Assembly (NCBI RefSeq): GCF_010747415.1
Contig: NZ_JAAGNZ010000002.1
Location: 310,001-374,000 of the forward strand
From: Spirosoma agri
GTDB taxonomy: Bacteria; Bacteroidota; Bacteroidia; Cytophagales; Spirosomataceae
DNA length: 64,000 nt
Reading direction: 5' to 3'
Positions within the stretch are counted from its first letter, which is position 1. Every line of letters begins with the position of its first letter. The notes beneath the pieces are model-generated. The model did no database searches, had not been told where the DNA came from, and was given only the letters and a program-made list of their open reading frames with translations. The translations under genes and the position numbers were made by a program. Positions 28,529 to 37,722 of this stretch are shown here, piece after piece.

Positions 28529-28607
28529 TTTCCATTTTTGGACTTTATGCATAATAGAAAACCCCGGCATAGACCAGGGTATCTCACTAAAGACGAAAAG
28601 TTACGGC

Positions 28608-29441
28608 TTAGTAGCTGAATAAGATCGGGTTTAGCTCGTCTTGTGGTGTGCCGCCAATTGGCGCGTTGTTGAGCCATTTGGCATGATCGGCTTCCTGAAA
28701 TTTGTTACGTGGTTGCGTGATAATCTGGTCTTTATCCATATAAATCATGGTCATGACCTTGCGGGCACGATCCGAAACATTTGGGCCAGCACGATGAAAC
28801 GTCCAGCCGGCATGATAACTCACTTCGCCAAGATCGAATGGCGTGTCGTGAACGCTAAAATTTTGTTTTTGCAGCTCGCCAGCCAGCACTTTCTCACTTT
28901 CGTCGCTGATTTCCACGTCCCGCCCCAGCTCAACGTGCTGACTACCTTCCGCAAAAGCCAGCGGACCCATTTCCATTGGCGTAGCCTGCAACGGAATCCA
29001 AACCGTGACGGTGTTCGGGGAGGCCAGTGGCCAGTAGAATTGGTCGGCATGCCAGGGCGTAATTCCGCCCGATGGTTCTTTGTAAAGCGCCTGATCGTGG
29101 TAAATGCGAACCCCCTGAACACCCATCAAATCAGTAGCGACTTTGGCCAGCCGCCTTGAAAAAACAAATTCTCTGGCCTGTTCGTCGTCGACCCACAGGT
29201 TCATGATCTGCAAGAACGCCCGCTCATACGTTGTGCGCTCCTCCATCGGTTTAATGAGCGTGTTGAGTCGAAAAACCAGTTCCGTAATAATAGCCCCGTA
29301 GTAGTCGAGAACGGCCGGGCTCAGCACCTGCCTGAGTTTGACATAGCCATTTTTCTGATAAAAGTCGATGGCTTCCTGACTAACTTCGTAAGGCGTGTTC
29401 AACTCCTGACGTAACGTTTCTTTATCGATTGTGGCTTCCAT
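28608..29441 (-). CDS. Phytanoyl-CoA dioxygenase (PhyH) family protein
   Basis: 277 residues of a non-haem Fe(II)/2-oxoglutarate oxygenase. The metal triad is visible as His131 and Asp133 in TPWHADQFYW and His216 in GWTFHRAGPN, with a 2-oxoglutarate-binding Arg about 10 residues later (NVSDRARKVM). Bacterial members hydroxylate many small molecules, so the substrate is unknown. It is divergent from an AraC regulator, with about 155 bases between the starts and promoter-like boxes in both directions; the regulator may control it. Confidence 0.9.
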   Translation of the reverse strand: MEATIDKETLRQELNTPYEVSQEAIDFYQKNGYVKLRQVLSPAVLDYYGAIITELVFRLNTLIKPMEERTTYERAFLQIMNLWVDDEQAREFVFSRRLAKVATDLMGVQGVRIYHDQALYKEPSGGITPWHADQFYWPLASPNTVTVWIPLQATPMEMGPLAFAEGSQHVELGRDVEISDESEKVLAGELQKQNFSVHDTPFDLGEVSYHAGWTFHRAGPNVSDRARKVMTMIYMDKDQIITQPRNKFQEADHAKWLNNAPIGGTPQDELNPILFSY

Positions 29442-29485
29442 AAGACCGACGTTGATGGTTGATGTAGGAATGAGTAAAGGATGTA

Positions 29486-29493
29486 CAAAAATA
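29486..29493 (-). promoter_or_regulatory. Promoter -7 box TATTTTTG for the PhyH gene
   Basis: TAnnTTTG on the minus strand, about 45 bases before the PhyH ATG. Confidence 0.4.
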
Positions 29494-29540
29494 GCAGAGC
29501 ATAGTGTCCAGAAAATCGGCTGTTTTTGCTGATTTGTGTT

Positions 29541-29548
29541 TAATTTTG
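29541..29548 (+). promoter_or_regulatory. Promoter -7 box TAATTTTG for the AraC gene
   Basis: TAnnTTTG on the + strand, about 48 bases before the AraC-type ATG at 29597. The same octamer precedes the RDD gene at 41627. Confidence 0.4.
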
Positions 29549-29596
29549 ACTACTAGATCGAGTTTGGTTCAGGAGTGAGGTCAAGATAATCTATGT

Positions 29597-30466
29597 ATGA
29601 AGGCGTTGTTTGAGAAACTAACGTTTGCGGGACAAAGCTCGCTATTGGTTCGTCGGTTCAAAATGCCCTATTTCGATGCGCCCTGGCATTACCATCCAGA
29701 GTATGAACTTACCTACATTGTTAAGGGCTATGGACGCCGTTTCGTGGGCGACCACGTTGACTCGTTCGAAGCAGGGGATTTGGTATTGCTAGGCCCCGAC
29801 CTGCCCCATTTCTGGCGAAGCGATGACGAGTTCTACCAGTCGGCTGCTGGTTTGGATGTTGAATCGATCGTCATTCAATTTCCGGGTGAATTCGTCCAGC
29901 AGGGGCTAGCCACTGTACCGGAAGCCAGTGCTGTTCGACAACTACTCGGACGATCCTTACATGGCTTGCATTTTAGTCGGGAGGCTACCGCTATGGTTAT
30001 TCCTCACCTGGAAAAGTTACCGAATCAATCGGGCTTTCGTCAATTGCTCGGTTTACTGACTATATTGGATTTATTGGGTGGCGATCGTGATGCCGTTCTA
30101 CTGGCAAGCGACGGCTATCAGCTTGCTCCCGGTGCGGCTGAAACGGAGCGAATGAAACGGGTGCTTGAATTTATGCTTACCAACTTCCGCGACGAAATAC
30201 GGGTAGAGCAAATTGCATCAATAGCCGGAATGGCTCCGGCGGCTTTCTGCCGGTATTTCAAGAAACGAACCCGAAAATCATTTGTCGAATACCTGAATGA
30301 ACTTCGCATTGGTCATGCACGCAAACTACTTACCGACGCTGATATGAGCATTGGACTAGTAGGGATTGACTGCGGGTTCAATACCAGTTCTCATTTTCAC
30401 CGTCAGTTTAAATTACAGACAGGAATGACACCCTTGCAGTACCAGACGCTGGCCAAGGAAAAATAA
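29597..30466 (+). CDS. AraC-family transcriptional regulator
   Basis: 289 residues. The N-terminal cupin (about 20-110) has the sensor motif WHYHPEYELTYIVKG and FEAGDLVLLGPDLPHFW. The C-terminal double helix-turn-helix (about 190-285) has VEQIASIAGMAPAAFCRYFKK and the AraC signature GIDCGFNTSSHFHRQFKLQTG. Cupin-type AraC proteins usually sense a sugar or other small metabolite. It faces away from the PhyH dioxygenase gene and probably regulates it. It is not near the arabinose operon. Confidence 0.93.
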   Translation: MKALFEKLTFAGQSSLLVRRFKMPYFDAPWHYHPEYELTYIVKGYGRRFVGDHVDSFEAGDLVLLGPDLPHFWRSDDEFYQSAAGLDVESIVIQFPGEFVQQGLATVPEASAVRQLLGRSLHGLHFSREATAMVIPHLEKLPNQSGFRQLLGLLTILDLLGGDRDAVLLASDGYQLAPGAAETERMKRVLEFMLTNFRDEIRVEQIASIAGMAPAAFCRYFKKRTRKSFVEYLNELRIGHARKLLTDADMSIGLVGIDCGFNTSSHFHRQFKLQTGMTPLQYQTLAKEK

Positions 30467-30597
30467 AGAGGTGTAACTGTAAGCCTACCACGTTACTGAA
30501 AACGGAAAAACGGGAGTTGACTGCGCTGTGGAAACGTTATTTGATTGAGGTTTAACTAACCTTGAAAATCTCCTTCTTATTGTACCGTTTTCCGCTG

Positions 30598-30605
30598 TAC
30601 CTTTG
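30598..30605 (+). promoter_or_regulatory. Promoter -7 box TACCTTTG for glyA
   Basis: The same octamer as upstream of the aminotransferase. It lies 86 bases before the glyA ATG. Confidence 0.5.
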
Positions 30606-30691
30606 TGTATAATTGCTTGTTTGGTTGACTAAGTAAGTAGCGCTCTTGCAACCAGATAGTGAAACAACCGAACGCACAAACCGCTCGAAGC

Positions 30692-31981
30692 ATGACTACC
30701 GTCACCACCACCCGCGACACGCAGGTATTTGACCTGATTGCCAAAGAACAACACCGGCAAGAGTCGGGTATTGAACTGATTGCCTCTGAAAATTTCGTAT
30801 CACCTGCCGTCATGGAAGCGGCCGGGAGCGTACTGACTAATAAATATGCTGAAGGCTTGCCCGGCAAACGCTATTACGGCGGCTGCGAGGTGGTAGATCA
30901 GATCGAGCAGATTGCCATCGACCGGGCCAAAGAATTATTCGGTGCTACCTGGGTCAATGTGCAGCCCCACTCAGGCGCACAGGCCAACACCGCTGTATTT
31001 CTGGCTGCCCTGAAGCCCGGCGATACAATTCTGGGATTCGACCTGTCGCATGGTGGTCACCTGACGCACGGTTCACCGGTAAATATTTCGGGTAAATATT
31101 TCCGTCCTACATTCTACGGCGTAGAACAGGAAACGGGCGTTATCAACTACGATGTCGTGGAGGAAACCGCCAAGCGGGAACGGCCTAAAATGCTGATCTG
31201 TGGTGCATCAGCCTACAGCCGCGACTGGGATTATGCCCGCCTGCGCGCCATTGCCGATGAGGTAGGAGCCTTAATGCTCGCTGACGTTTCGCACCCCGCT
31301 GGTCTGATTGCCAAAGGATTGCTGAACGACCCGCTTGCTCACTCGCACATCGTCACGACTACGACCCACAAAACGCTGCGTGGTACGCGTGGCGGTATGA
31401 TCATGATGCGTGATGATTTCGAGAATCCATTTGGCATAAAAACGCCCAAAGGTGAGCTCCGGTTGATGTCATCACTGCTGGATTCGGGTGTATTCCCCGG
31501 TACGCAGGGTGGACCGCTGGAACACATTATTGCGGCTAAAGCGATTGCCTTCGGCGAAGCACTGACCGACGATTTCTACGACTATGCGGTACAGGTAAAA
31601 GCAAATGCACAGGCCATGGCCAATGCGTTTCTGAACCTTGGGTATAAAATCATTTCGGGAGGAACCGACAATCACCTGATGCTCATCGACCTGCGGTCGA
31701 AAGGGCTGACGGGTAAATTGGCCGAAAATACGCTTATTAAGGCGGACATCACGATCAACAAGAACATGGTTCCGTTCGACGATAAGTCGCCGATGATCAC
31801 CTCAGGTATGCGGGTTGGTACGGCAGCTATGACAACGCGCGGGCTGAAAGAATCGGATATGGAGCAAATCGTCGTATATATCGACAAAGTGCTGATGAAC
31901 CACGATGATGAGGCCACGTTAGCAACCGTTAAAGAAGAAATCAACGAGTGGATGAAAGCATTTCCGCTCTATAAAAGTTAA
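30692..31981 (+). CDS. glyA: Serine hydroxymethyltransferase
   Basis: PLP enzyme that converts serine and tetrahydrofolate to glycine and 5,10-methylene-tetrahydrofolate. The 429 residues carry the full set: [59 protein letters not shown] and the PLP Lys227 in [14 protein letters not shown]. The ATG at 30692 is preferred over a GTG at 30659. A mirrored 8-mer repeat separates it from tatC. Confidence 0.98.
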   Translation: MTTVTTTRDTQVFDLIAKEQHRQESGIELIASENFVSPAVMEAAGSVLTNKYAEGLPGKRYYGGCEVVDQIEQIAIDRAKELFGATWVNVQPHSGAQANTAVFLAALKPGDTILGFDLSHGGHLTHGSPVNISGKYFRPTFYGVEQETGVINYDVVEETAKRERPKMLICGASAYSRDWDYARLRAIADEVGALMLADVSHPAGLIAKGLLNDPLAHSHIVTTTTHKTLRGTRGGMIMMRDDFENPFGIKTPKGELRLMSSLLDSGVFPGTQGGPLEHIIAAKAIAFGEALTDDFYDYAVQVKANAQAMANAFLNLGYKIISGGTDNHLMLIDLRSKGLTGKLAENTLIKADITINKNMVPFDDKSPMITSGMRVGTAAMTTRGLKESDMEQIVVYIDKVLMNHDDEATLATVKEEINEWMKAFPLYKS

Positions 31982-31989
31982 CGAATAAA

Positions 31990-32080
31990 AGGCGAAAGAG
32001 TGAAAGAACGGAAGAGCGAACGTATCTGATCGCACTCTTTTACTACTCTTTCACTCTTCTACTCTTTCACTCTTTACACA
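31990..32080. repeat. Mirrored 8-mer array GAGYGAAA / TTTCACTC
   Basis: Units aggcgaaa, gagtgaaa, gaacggaa and gagcgaac (31990-32021) face tttcactc, ttctactc, tttcactc and tttacaca (32049-32080), with further CT-rich sequence before them. The pyrimidine arm ends two bases before the tatC ATG. Confidence 0.8.
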
Positions 32081-32082
32081 CA

Positions 32083-32937
32083 ATGCCACTCGATCAACTG
32101 ACCGACGAAGAAATCGACACAGAAGGCAAGGAGATGTCCTTTCTGGACCATTTGGAGGAACTCCGCTGGCACATAATCCGGGCCGTTGGATCCATATTTC
32201 TGTTTGCTATTATTGCCTTCATTTACATCGAGGAGATTTTTGATAAGGTAATTCTAGCGCCTAAACATCCTGATTTCTGGACGTACAGGATGATGTGTAA
32301 GCTGTCGCAGCTGACGGGTTATTCGGATCTGTGTGTTGATAAGCTGAATTTCACGTTGCAGGCTCTTGGCATGTCTGATCCCTTCACAATGGCGATGACA
32401 TCGTCGCTGGTGATTGGCTTATGCTTTGCGTTTCCGTATACCTTTTGGGAAGTTTGGCGATTTATCAAGCCTGGGTTACGGCAAGAAGAAAAGCAAGCGG
32501 CTCGTGGCGCTGTTTTTTATGTGTCAATGCTGTTTCTGCTTGGATTGCTTTTCGGCTATTACATCGTTTCTCCGTTGGCGATCAATTTCCTGGCGAATTA
32601 TCAGATCACGCCTGAAATCAAAAACCAGTTCGATATTACCTCGTACATCGGTATTCTGGTGACGCTTTCGCTGGGATGCGCTTTAATTTTTCAGATGCCT
32701 ATAGTTGCCTATGTATTATCGAAAGTTGGCGTGCTGACACCGAAATACATGCGCGAATACCGTAAACACGCCTGGATTGTGATTCTTGTTGTGGCTGGTA
32801 TCATCACTCCATCGCCGGACATTTACAGCCAGGTGCTGGTGGCGCTACCCTTGTCGCTGTTATATGAAGTGAGTATCATTGTCTCGGCCCGTATTGAGAA
32901 AGCCCGCTTAAAAGCACAGGCCGAACTGTTGAAATAA
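32083..32937 (+). CDS. tatC: Sec-independent protein translocase subunit TatC
   Basis: 284-residue inner-membrane core of the twin-arginine export pathway, which recognises RR signal peptides of folded proteins. It has six hydrophobic segments and the TatC signatures FLDHLEELRWHIIRA (residues 20-34, with the conserved Glu-Leu-Arg), FPYTFWEVWRFIKPGLRQEE and VAGIITPSPDIYSQ. No tatA/B adjoins it. Likely substrates in this window are the RR-signal protein at 44863 with its GMC partner. Confidence 0.96.
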   Translation: MPLDQLTDEEIDTEGKEMSFLDHLEELRWHIIRAVGSIFLFAIIAFIYIEEIFDKVILAPKHPDFWTYRMMCKLSQLTGYSDLCVDKLNFTLQALGMSDPFTMAMTSSLVIGLCFAFPYTFWEVWRFIKPGLRQEEKQAARGAVFYVSMLFLLGLLFGYYIVSPLAINFLANYQITPEIKNQFDITSYIGILVTLSLGCALIFQMPIVAYVLSKVGVLTPKYMREYRKHAWIVILVVAGIITPSPDIYSQVLVALPLSLLYEVSIIVSARIEKARLKAQAELLK

Positions 32938-32958
32938 CGTTAATCTAACGAACGACTT

Positions 32959-33006
32959 ACTGGACGTTAACGACTGAACGAATATGTTCAGTCGTTAACG
33001 TCCAGT
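32959..33006. terminator. Perfect 21-bp palindrome after tatC
   Basis: Arms 32959-32979 and 32986-33006 are exact complements with loop gaatat. A short pyrimidine tract (ctctttg) follows. It ends 16 bases before the next ATG. Confidence 0.7.
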
Positions 33007-33022
33007 CTCTTTGTAAAAACTG

Positions 33023-33241
33023 ATGCAGTACGATTTTCGAAAATACCATTATCGATCCATCAACGCGATCAACGACACAGAACGAGCCGCTATCAATCAG
33101 GAGCTAAAGGATCTTTATAACTCATTACCCGATGCGGAAAAAGAGGATTTTAACCGCCAGTTACAAACATTCCTGGCGAAAGAAATGGGTCGTTTGAAAT
33201 CTGACTACGAATCAGTCAAAGGTGGTTTGGGCGATAATTAA
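33023..33241 (+). CDS. Small hypothetical protein
   Basis: 72 residues, charged and predicted largely helical. It has repeated Glu/Lys/Asp/Gln, no signal peptide and no membrane segment. It begins MQYDFRKYHYRSINAIND. It sits between two strong hairpins (32959-33006 and 33249-33311), which suggests a short separate transcript or the tail of the tatC unit. No family recognised. Confidence 0.6.
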   Translation: MQYDFRKYHYRSINAINDTERAAINQELKDLYNSLPDAEKEDFNRQLQTFLAKEMGRLKSDYESVKGGLGDN

Positions 33242-33248
33242 CGATAGC

Positions 33249-33311
33249 CTCTATCTTGAAAAAGGGTAGGCTGTATCCTAAAGGTACGGCCTACCCTTTT
33301 TCAAGATAGAG
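33249..33311. terminator. Bidirectional terminator, 23-bp stem
   Basis: Arms 33249-33271 and 33289-33311 are exact complements. The A-run and T-run (gaaaaaggg/ccctttttc) flank the GC core. It serves convergent genes on both sides. Confidence 0.85.
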
Positions 33312-33313
33312 AC

Positions 33314-34675
33314 TTAAATCAGACCACGCGCTTTCAGTTCTAGGTACTTGTTTACCGTATTTGCCGTCAGGTTTTGCGGTGCCGTCAGAATGGTTTGAAT
33401 GCCGTATTGAGTTAGCTCTTTTACAATCTGCTTCTTCTCGAAAGCGAACTTTTCCCCAATCGTCTTAAGGTAAATCTGTTCCGTGTCCGACGCGGGCTGG
33501 TCGAGTAAGCTACGGAGTTCGGTGTTCTCAAAGAAAATAATGAGAAGCAGATGATCTTTGGCCAATCGGCGGAGATAAGGCAACTGCCGATGCATGGCGC
33601 TGACCGTTTCGAAGTTCGTGAAGAGCAGGAGCAAACTGCGCTGGCGTATATGACTGCGAACGCTGACATACAGACTTTCGTAATCCGTTTCCAGAAAGCG
33701 CGTTTTCTGCCGATAGAGCAGTTCCAGAATTTTTAGCATGTGCCCCGTACGGCGATCGGCGGGAAGTAACTGGCCAACGTGATCGGAAAAAGTCAGTATA
33801 CCCGCCCGATCCTGTTTAAGTAACGCAATGTTGCTCAATACTAGACTGGCATTAATGGCATAATCGAGTAGCGTTAGCCCCTCGAACGGTGATTGCATCA
33901 CGCGGCCTTTGTCGATTAGGCAGTAAACGGGTTGGGAACGTTCGTCCTGGTAGGCATTGATCATCAGCGACGCACCCTGCGAATCGATACGTCGGGCGGT
34001 CGCTTTCCAGTTGACCGTTCGAACATCGTCGCCGGTCGAGTAGGGGCGTACCTGCTCAAACTCCATACTATGGCCGATGCGCCGAATCCGCTTGATACCG
34101 ACCTCGTTCAATCGATTCGTAGCGGCCAGCAGCTCATATTGGCGCATCTGCAAAAACGACGGATACACCGCGACCTGTTTGCCCTGTTCAAACTGAAAAC
34201 GCCGTTTCACCAAGCCCAGGGGCGTCATCACAAAGACATTGATAGCGCCAAAGTTGTACTCACCCCGCCGTGTCGGCCTGAGTTCGTAGCGGATGGCCTG
34301 CGTTTCGCGGGCATTCAAGCGTGCGTTGAACAACACATCGCGCCGTTGAAACTGAAACGGTATTTCGTCAATGACCTCCACATCTGCCCGAAACGAATAG
34401 CGGTTTTCCAGATAGATCGTGAGCGGATTTTCGTCGCCGTTCGACAGGCGGTCGGGCACTTCACGTCGCGCGAAAAAGGATGGCGTCGTAACCCGATTGT
34501 TCGTTCTGAAGAGCAGCCAGCCATCCAGCCCGATCAGTAGAACGAATACCACAAACGCTACCTGTACGAGTGGAAACAGAATCGGTAGGGCGTAGGCCGC
34601 CACAAACAGCAATACGAACGCTACCAGGGCAAACCACAGCCGGGTGGCAATAAATAAAGGACGAATGATTGTCAA
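33314..34675 (-). CDS. DUF58 domain protein
   Basis: 453 residues. Two N-terminal hydrophobic segments are followed by a beta region and the DUF58 core EFEQVRPYSTGDDVRTVNWKATAR (residues about 200-222, hallmark D-D-x-R-x-(V/I)-x-W), then a von Willebrand A-like domain (VYCLIDKGRVMQ, LLLLFTNFE). DUF58 proteins work with MoxR ATPases in envelope or stress functions. It is the last gene of the MoxR operon, 4 bases after the TPR gene. In most genomes it directly follows moxR; here two genes intervene. Confidence 0.92.
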   Translation of the reverse strand: MTIIRPLFIATRLWFALVAFVLLFVAAYALPILFPLVQVAFVVFVLLIGLDGWLLFRTNNRVTTPSFFARREVPDRLSNGDENPLTIYLENRYSFRADVEVIDEIPFQFQRRDVLFNARLNARETQAIRYELRPTRRGEYNFGAINVFVMTPLGLVKRRFQFEQGKQVAVYPSFLQMRQYELLAATNRLNEVGIKRIRRIGHSMEFEQVRPYSTGDDVRTVNWKATARRIDSQGASLMINAYQDERSQPVYCLIDKGRVMQSPFEGLTLLDYAINASLVLSNIALLKQDRAGILTFSDHVGQLLPADRRTGHMLKILELLYRQKTRFLETDYESLYVSVRSHIRQRSLLLLFTNFETVSAMHRQLPYLRRLAKDHLLLIIFFENTELRSLLDQPASDTEQIYLKTIGEKFAFEKKQIVKELTQYGIQTILTAPQNLTANTVNKYLELKARGLI

Positions 34676-34679
34676 CGGA

Positions 34680-35489
34680 TTATAGTTTCAGGTTGGCTAG
34701 TGCGTCGTCAATTTCTGGCTCGTAGAGCGGGTTTGCCTCGTCTTCCTGATAGTCGCCTTTCCGCTCAACGCGCAGTGCTTTAATGAAAAAAGAGGCATCG
34801 TTAAACGCGGTTCGGGCTTCGTTCTGTCGGTTCAGTTGACACAAAGCCTGCCCTTTATAATATTGTGCAAGTGCACTCCGGTTAAAGTTCTTCAGGGCAT
34901 TATCCAGATCGGCGAGGGCTTTTTCCGGTTGCTGAACAGCCAGATAGCTCACCGCCCGACTGATAAAATGTCGGTAGTTGACCCATTCCGGTCCGTGTTT
35001 TACGGCGAGCGAGTCGATGCCAATAGAGAACTGTTCAATCGCCTTGGGTTGATTCCCAAGGCCACGATACGCAAGGCCGATCAGGTAACTGACCGGATTA
35101 TTCCCAATCATGTCGTTGACGGCAGGTGTCAGGGCGTCGTAGGCAGTAAGATGTTGCAAAGCCCGTTCGTAATCGTGGAGTGAGGATAGGTACGTTTCGC
35201 CCACAAAGCCAAGCTCTTTGGGATAGAGCGAAGCGGTTTTCTCCAGCCACACGACAGCCTGTTCATAGTCATGCTTCCAGATGTAAACCATGGCTTGCAT
35301 GTGGTAGTCGCGGGGGGAAGCTACGGTCGTATGTAATCGAGTATGATCACGTCGTGCGCTCGTAAAAAACGTCATCTGAGCGGACCGATTCATCGCCAGC
35401 ACGGACTGGGCGTTCTGTATAAACCGTTCGCTATCCTGAGCGTTTGCCCGGATGGATATAAAAAAAAGCAGTAGATAAGCGTACTTCAT
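34680..35489 (-). CDS. Exported TPR-repeat protein
   Basis: 269 residues with a signal peptide (MKYAYLLLFFISIRANAQ). Helical tetratricopeptide repeats span about 50-230 (for example AMVYIWKHDYEQAVVWLEKT, ALADLDNALKNFNRSALAQYY). TPR modules bind protein partners. Its ATG overlaps the stop of the upstream gene (ATGA) and DUF58 follows after 4 bases, so it is translated as part of the MoxR operon and is probably a periplasmic component of that system. Confidence 0.85.
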   Translation of the reverse strand: MKYAYLLLFFISIRANAQDSERFIQNAQSVLAMNRSAQMTFFTSARRDHTRLHTTVASPRDYHMQAMVYIWKHDYEQAVVWLEKTASLYPKELGFVGETYLSSLHDYERALQHLTAYDALTPAVNDMIGNNPVSYLIGLAYRGLGNQPKAIEQFSIGIDSLAVKHGPEWVNYRHFISRAVSYLAVQQPEKALADLDNALKNFNRSALAQYYKGQALCQLNRQNEARTAFNDASFFIKALRVERKGDYQEDEANPLYEPEIDDALANLKL

Positions 35490-36619
35490 GGCAAAATGTC
35501 AGTTATCGAGCCATTCTGGAGTCGGACCGTAAACGAAATCGTGGTATCCATCGGTCGTTCACCGGATTTGTTGTCAGGGAGGAATGACGAATCGGTAGCG
35601 ATGGTATTCCGACAAATGGCCAGTAACTGATCCGTTATCTGTGGCGCAAATGTTTTCGGGCAATAGTCGTTACCCAGACTGCTCATCGAAAACCGACCAG
35701 ACTCGCCCTCGCAATTGATGATAAACTGAATATGAATCAACCCTGACTGGTCCGTTCGGGTAATGGGCCGGTATTGGTTGGTCAGTAGCTGCGTAAGCGC
35801 GTAACGTCTGGCTGATCGACCGATTGCTGCTTCTCCTAGCAAGGGCGTAAAGCAATTATCACAGGTTTGGAAGCTATTGGGGCGGCATGAGTCGCCGGGC
35901 ATCAGGTTTCTGAGAAAGCGAAAGGTCTTCGGGCCAATAGCGTGTCCGTGCCAGCCCATAGTTTGTACTTGGGTCGATGACTGACTGCTGATCTGCCACA
36001 AAAACTTATAATTGCCCTCCCGTCGATACTGATTCCCTAGAATGACGATGAATAGCGATGAACCGAACCTGGCCAGCCGCCAGTAATGGGCGGTGGCGGT
36101 ACGCTGTCGGGAACGGGTGTTTTCCAGCGCAATCTGGCCATTGGTATAGAACGATACGGTTAGGCTATCGGATTGCCATACCCGCCCGCTCAACTGCCGG
36201 TAGGTAGCGACCGAATCGAGCGGAATGTCCGTGAAGCGTCGAAAAACCATCGGATAGTTGCTGCCGATGCGTAACAAATCGCCATCGACGGTGATCAGTT
36301 TCGGAGCAAAATGAACCGTGTCCAACCGCACCCGATCACCATCAATGGCCCAGGTCGACGGAACGGCAGCGGCTGAACCGTCTACCATGCCGAGTGTATA
36401 GGTACTGTCAGCGTCAAGCTGAATGTATGTTGGGAGTGAACAGAAATTGTCCGTATCCCACTGGGAATGAACGCCAATCCAGGTACCAATCAACTGTGTT
36501 CGCGTGGGTGTTTGCGCAATGGATGGGGAAGCAATGAAAAAAATACACAGTAACGTGAGCAGCCCAAGTCGAGGTTGGTCAGACAAAAAACAGACTCGTT
36601 TACCGTATACGTTAATCAT
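35486..36619 (-). CDS. Exported protein of unknown function within the MoxR operon
   Basis: 377 residues with a signal peptide (about 1-37, ending FFIASPSIAQ). Residues about 40-240 look like a lipocalin-type beta domain (QLIGTWIGVHSQ, ADSTYTLGM). A Cys-containing segment follows (CDNCFTPLLG). The last 110 residues resemble TonB C-terminal-like domains of Bacteroidota (GLIHIQFIINCEGE, ISFTVRLQNGSI); this is inference. The ATG at 36619 was chosen for the signal peptide, 19 bases after moxR. No family recognised with confidence. Confidence 0.7.
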   Translation of the reverse strand: MINVYGKRVCFLSDQPRLGLLTLLCIFFIASPSIAQTPTRTQLIGTWIGVHSQWDTDNFCSLPTYIQLDADSTYTLGMVDGSAAAVPSTWAIDGDRVRLDTVHFAPKLITVDGDLLRIGSNYPMVFRRFTDIPLDSVATYRQLSGRVWQSDSLTVSFYTNGQIALENTRSRQRTATAHYWRLARFGSSLFIVILGNQYRREGNYKFLWQISSQSSTQVQTMGWHGHAIGPKTFRFLRNLMPGDSCRPNSFQTCDNCFTPLLGEAAIGRSARRYALTQLLTNQYRPITRTDQSGLIHIQFIINCEGESGRFSMSSLGNDYCPKTFAPQITDQLLAICRNTIATDSSFLPDNKSGERPMDTTISFTVRLQNGSITDILP

Positions 36620-36638
36620 GCTGCATTGATCCGTTAGT

Positions 36639-37613
36639 TCATCGTGGCACCTCAATCTTCTGAACCAGCTGACTGATGACCTCATCGGCCGTGCCGCCTT
36701 CCATCTCGCGTTCGGGCGACAGCAGAACGCGGTGACGCAGCACCGGAGCGGTCAGTTCCTGTACATCTTCCGGCGTAATGAAGTCGCGGCCCCGAAGCGT
36801 AGCCAGTGCTTTGGCACTATTCAGCAGGGCAACCGATGCACGGGGCGACGCGCCCAGATACAACGATTTGTTGGCGCGGGTAGCCTGTACAATCTGGGCT
36901 ATGTAGTCGAAAAGTTTATCTTCAACGTGAACCTGATGAACCTGTCCTCGTAAGGTTGCCAGTTGTTCCGCCGTCAGAATCGCGTCGACGGCATCGAGGG
37001 CGTCGCTGAGGTTTCGTCGCAGGTGGTGTCCGCGCAGAATATCCACCTCCGCAGCCGCATCAGGATAACCGACTACAATTTTGAACAGGAAACGGTCCAG
37101 CTGTGCTTCGGGTAACCGATATGTGCCTTCCTGCTCGATTGGGTTTTGCGTGGCTAGCACCATAAAGGGCTCGTCGAGGTAATAAGTTGTCCCGTCGTTG
37201 GTGACCTGTCGTTCCTCCATCACTTCAAAAAGCGCAGCCTGGGTTTTGGCCGGAGCCCGGTTAATCTCGTCAATCAGAATAAGATTGGAGAAAATAGGCC
37301 CCTGCCTGAAGACGAAATCACCCGTTTTGGGCAGAAAGACCGAGGTCCCCAGCACGTCGGAGGGCATCAAGTCGGGCGTAAACTGAATCCGGCTGAACCC
37401 CACCGACAGTGTTTTGGCCAGGAGTTTGGCCGTTAGCGTTTTGGCCACACCCGGCACACCCTCGATCAGAACGTGTCCATCGGCCAGCAGTGCTGTCAAT
37501 AATAAATCAATTGTCTGGTGCTGGCCAACGATGATTTTACCGACCTCTGCCCGAATCGCATCAACGGCAGTTTTGAGGGGTGCAAGATCGATGCGTATTT
37601 GTGTGTTTTCCAT
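36639..37613 (-). CDS. MoxR-family AAA+ ATPase
   Basis: 324-residue cytoplasmic ATPase with Walker A EGVPGVAKTLTAKLLAK (about 57-73), Walker B LILIDEINRAPAKTQAALFE, sensor 1 ATQNPIEQEGTYRLPEAQ and the C-terminal lid with LLSPEREMEGG. MoxR proteins act as chaperone-like ATPases, usually with a VWA/DUF58 partner, here encoded three genes downstream. A 109-base gap with a small stem (37676-37710) separates it from the DUF4350 gene. Confidence 0.95.
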   Translation of the reverse strand: MENTQIRIDLAPLKTAVDAIRAEVGKIIVGQHQTIDLLLTALLADGHVLIEGVPGVAKTLTAKLLAKTLSVGFSRIQFTPDLMPSDVLGTSVFLPKTGDFVFRQGPIFSNLILIDEINRAPAKTQAALFEVMEERQVTNDGTTYYLDEPFMVLATQNPIEQEGTYRLPEAQLDRFLFKIVVGYPDAAAEVDILRGHHLRRNLSDALDAVDAILTAEQLATLRGQVHQVHVEDKLFDYIAQIVQATRANKSLYLGASPRASVALLNSAKALATLRGRDFITPEDVQELTAPVLRHRVLLSPEREMEGGTADEVISQLVQKIEVPR

Positions 37614-37722
37614 ATAAAGTATCTGAACCGCTCAGACGGCCCTGCGGGATTTGTTTGATTTTTATGAGTAGCTATGATTTTGCTTTCGCAGGAAGCAGGC
37701 TGGCAAAATCAGAGTCGGTTCG

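Noticed and set aside
33932..34540. 202-codon + strand frame
   Set aside because: Antisense shadow of the DUF58 gene.
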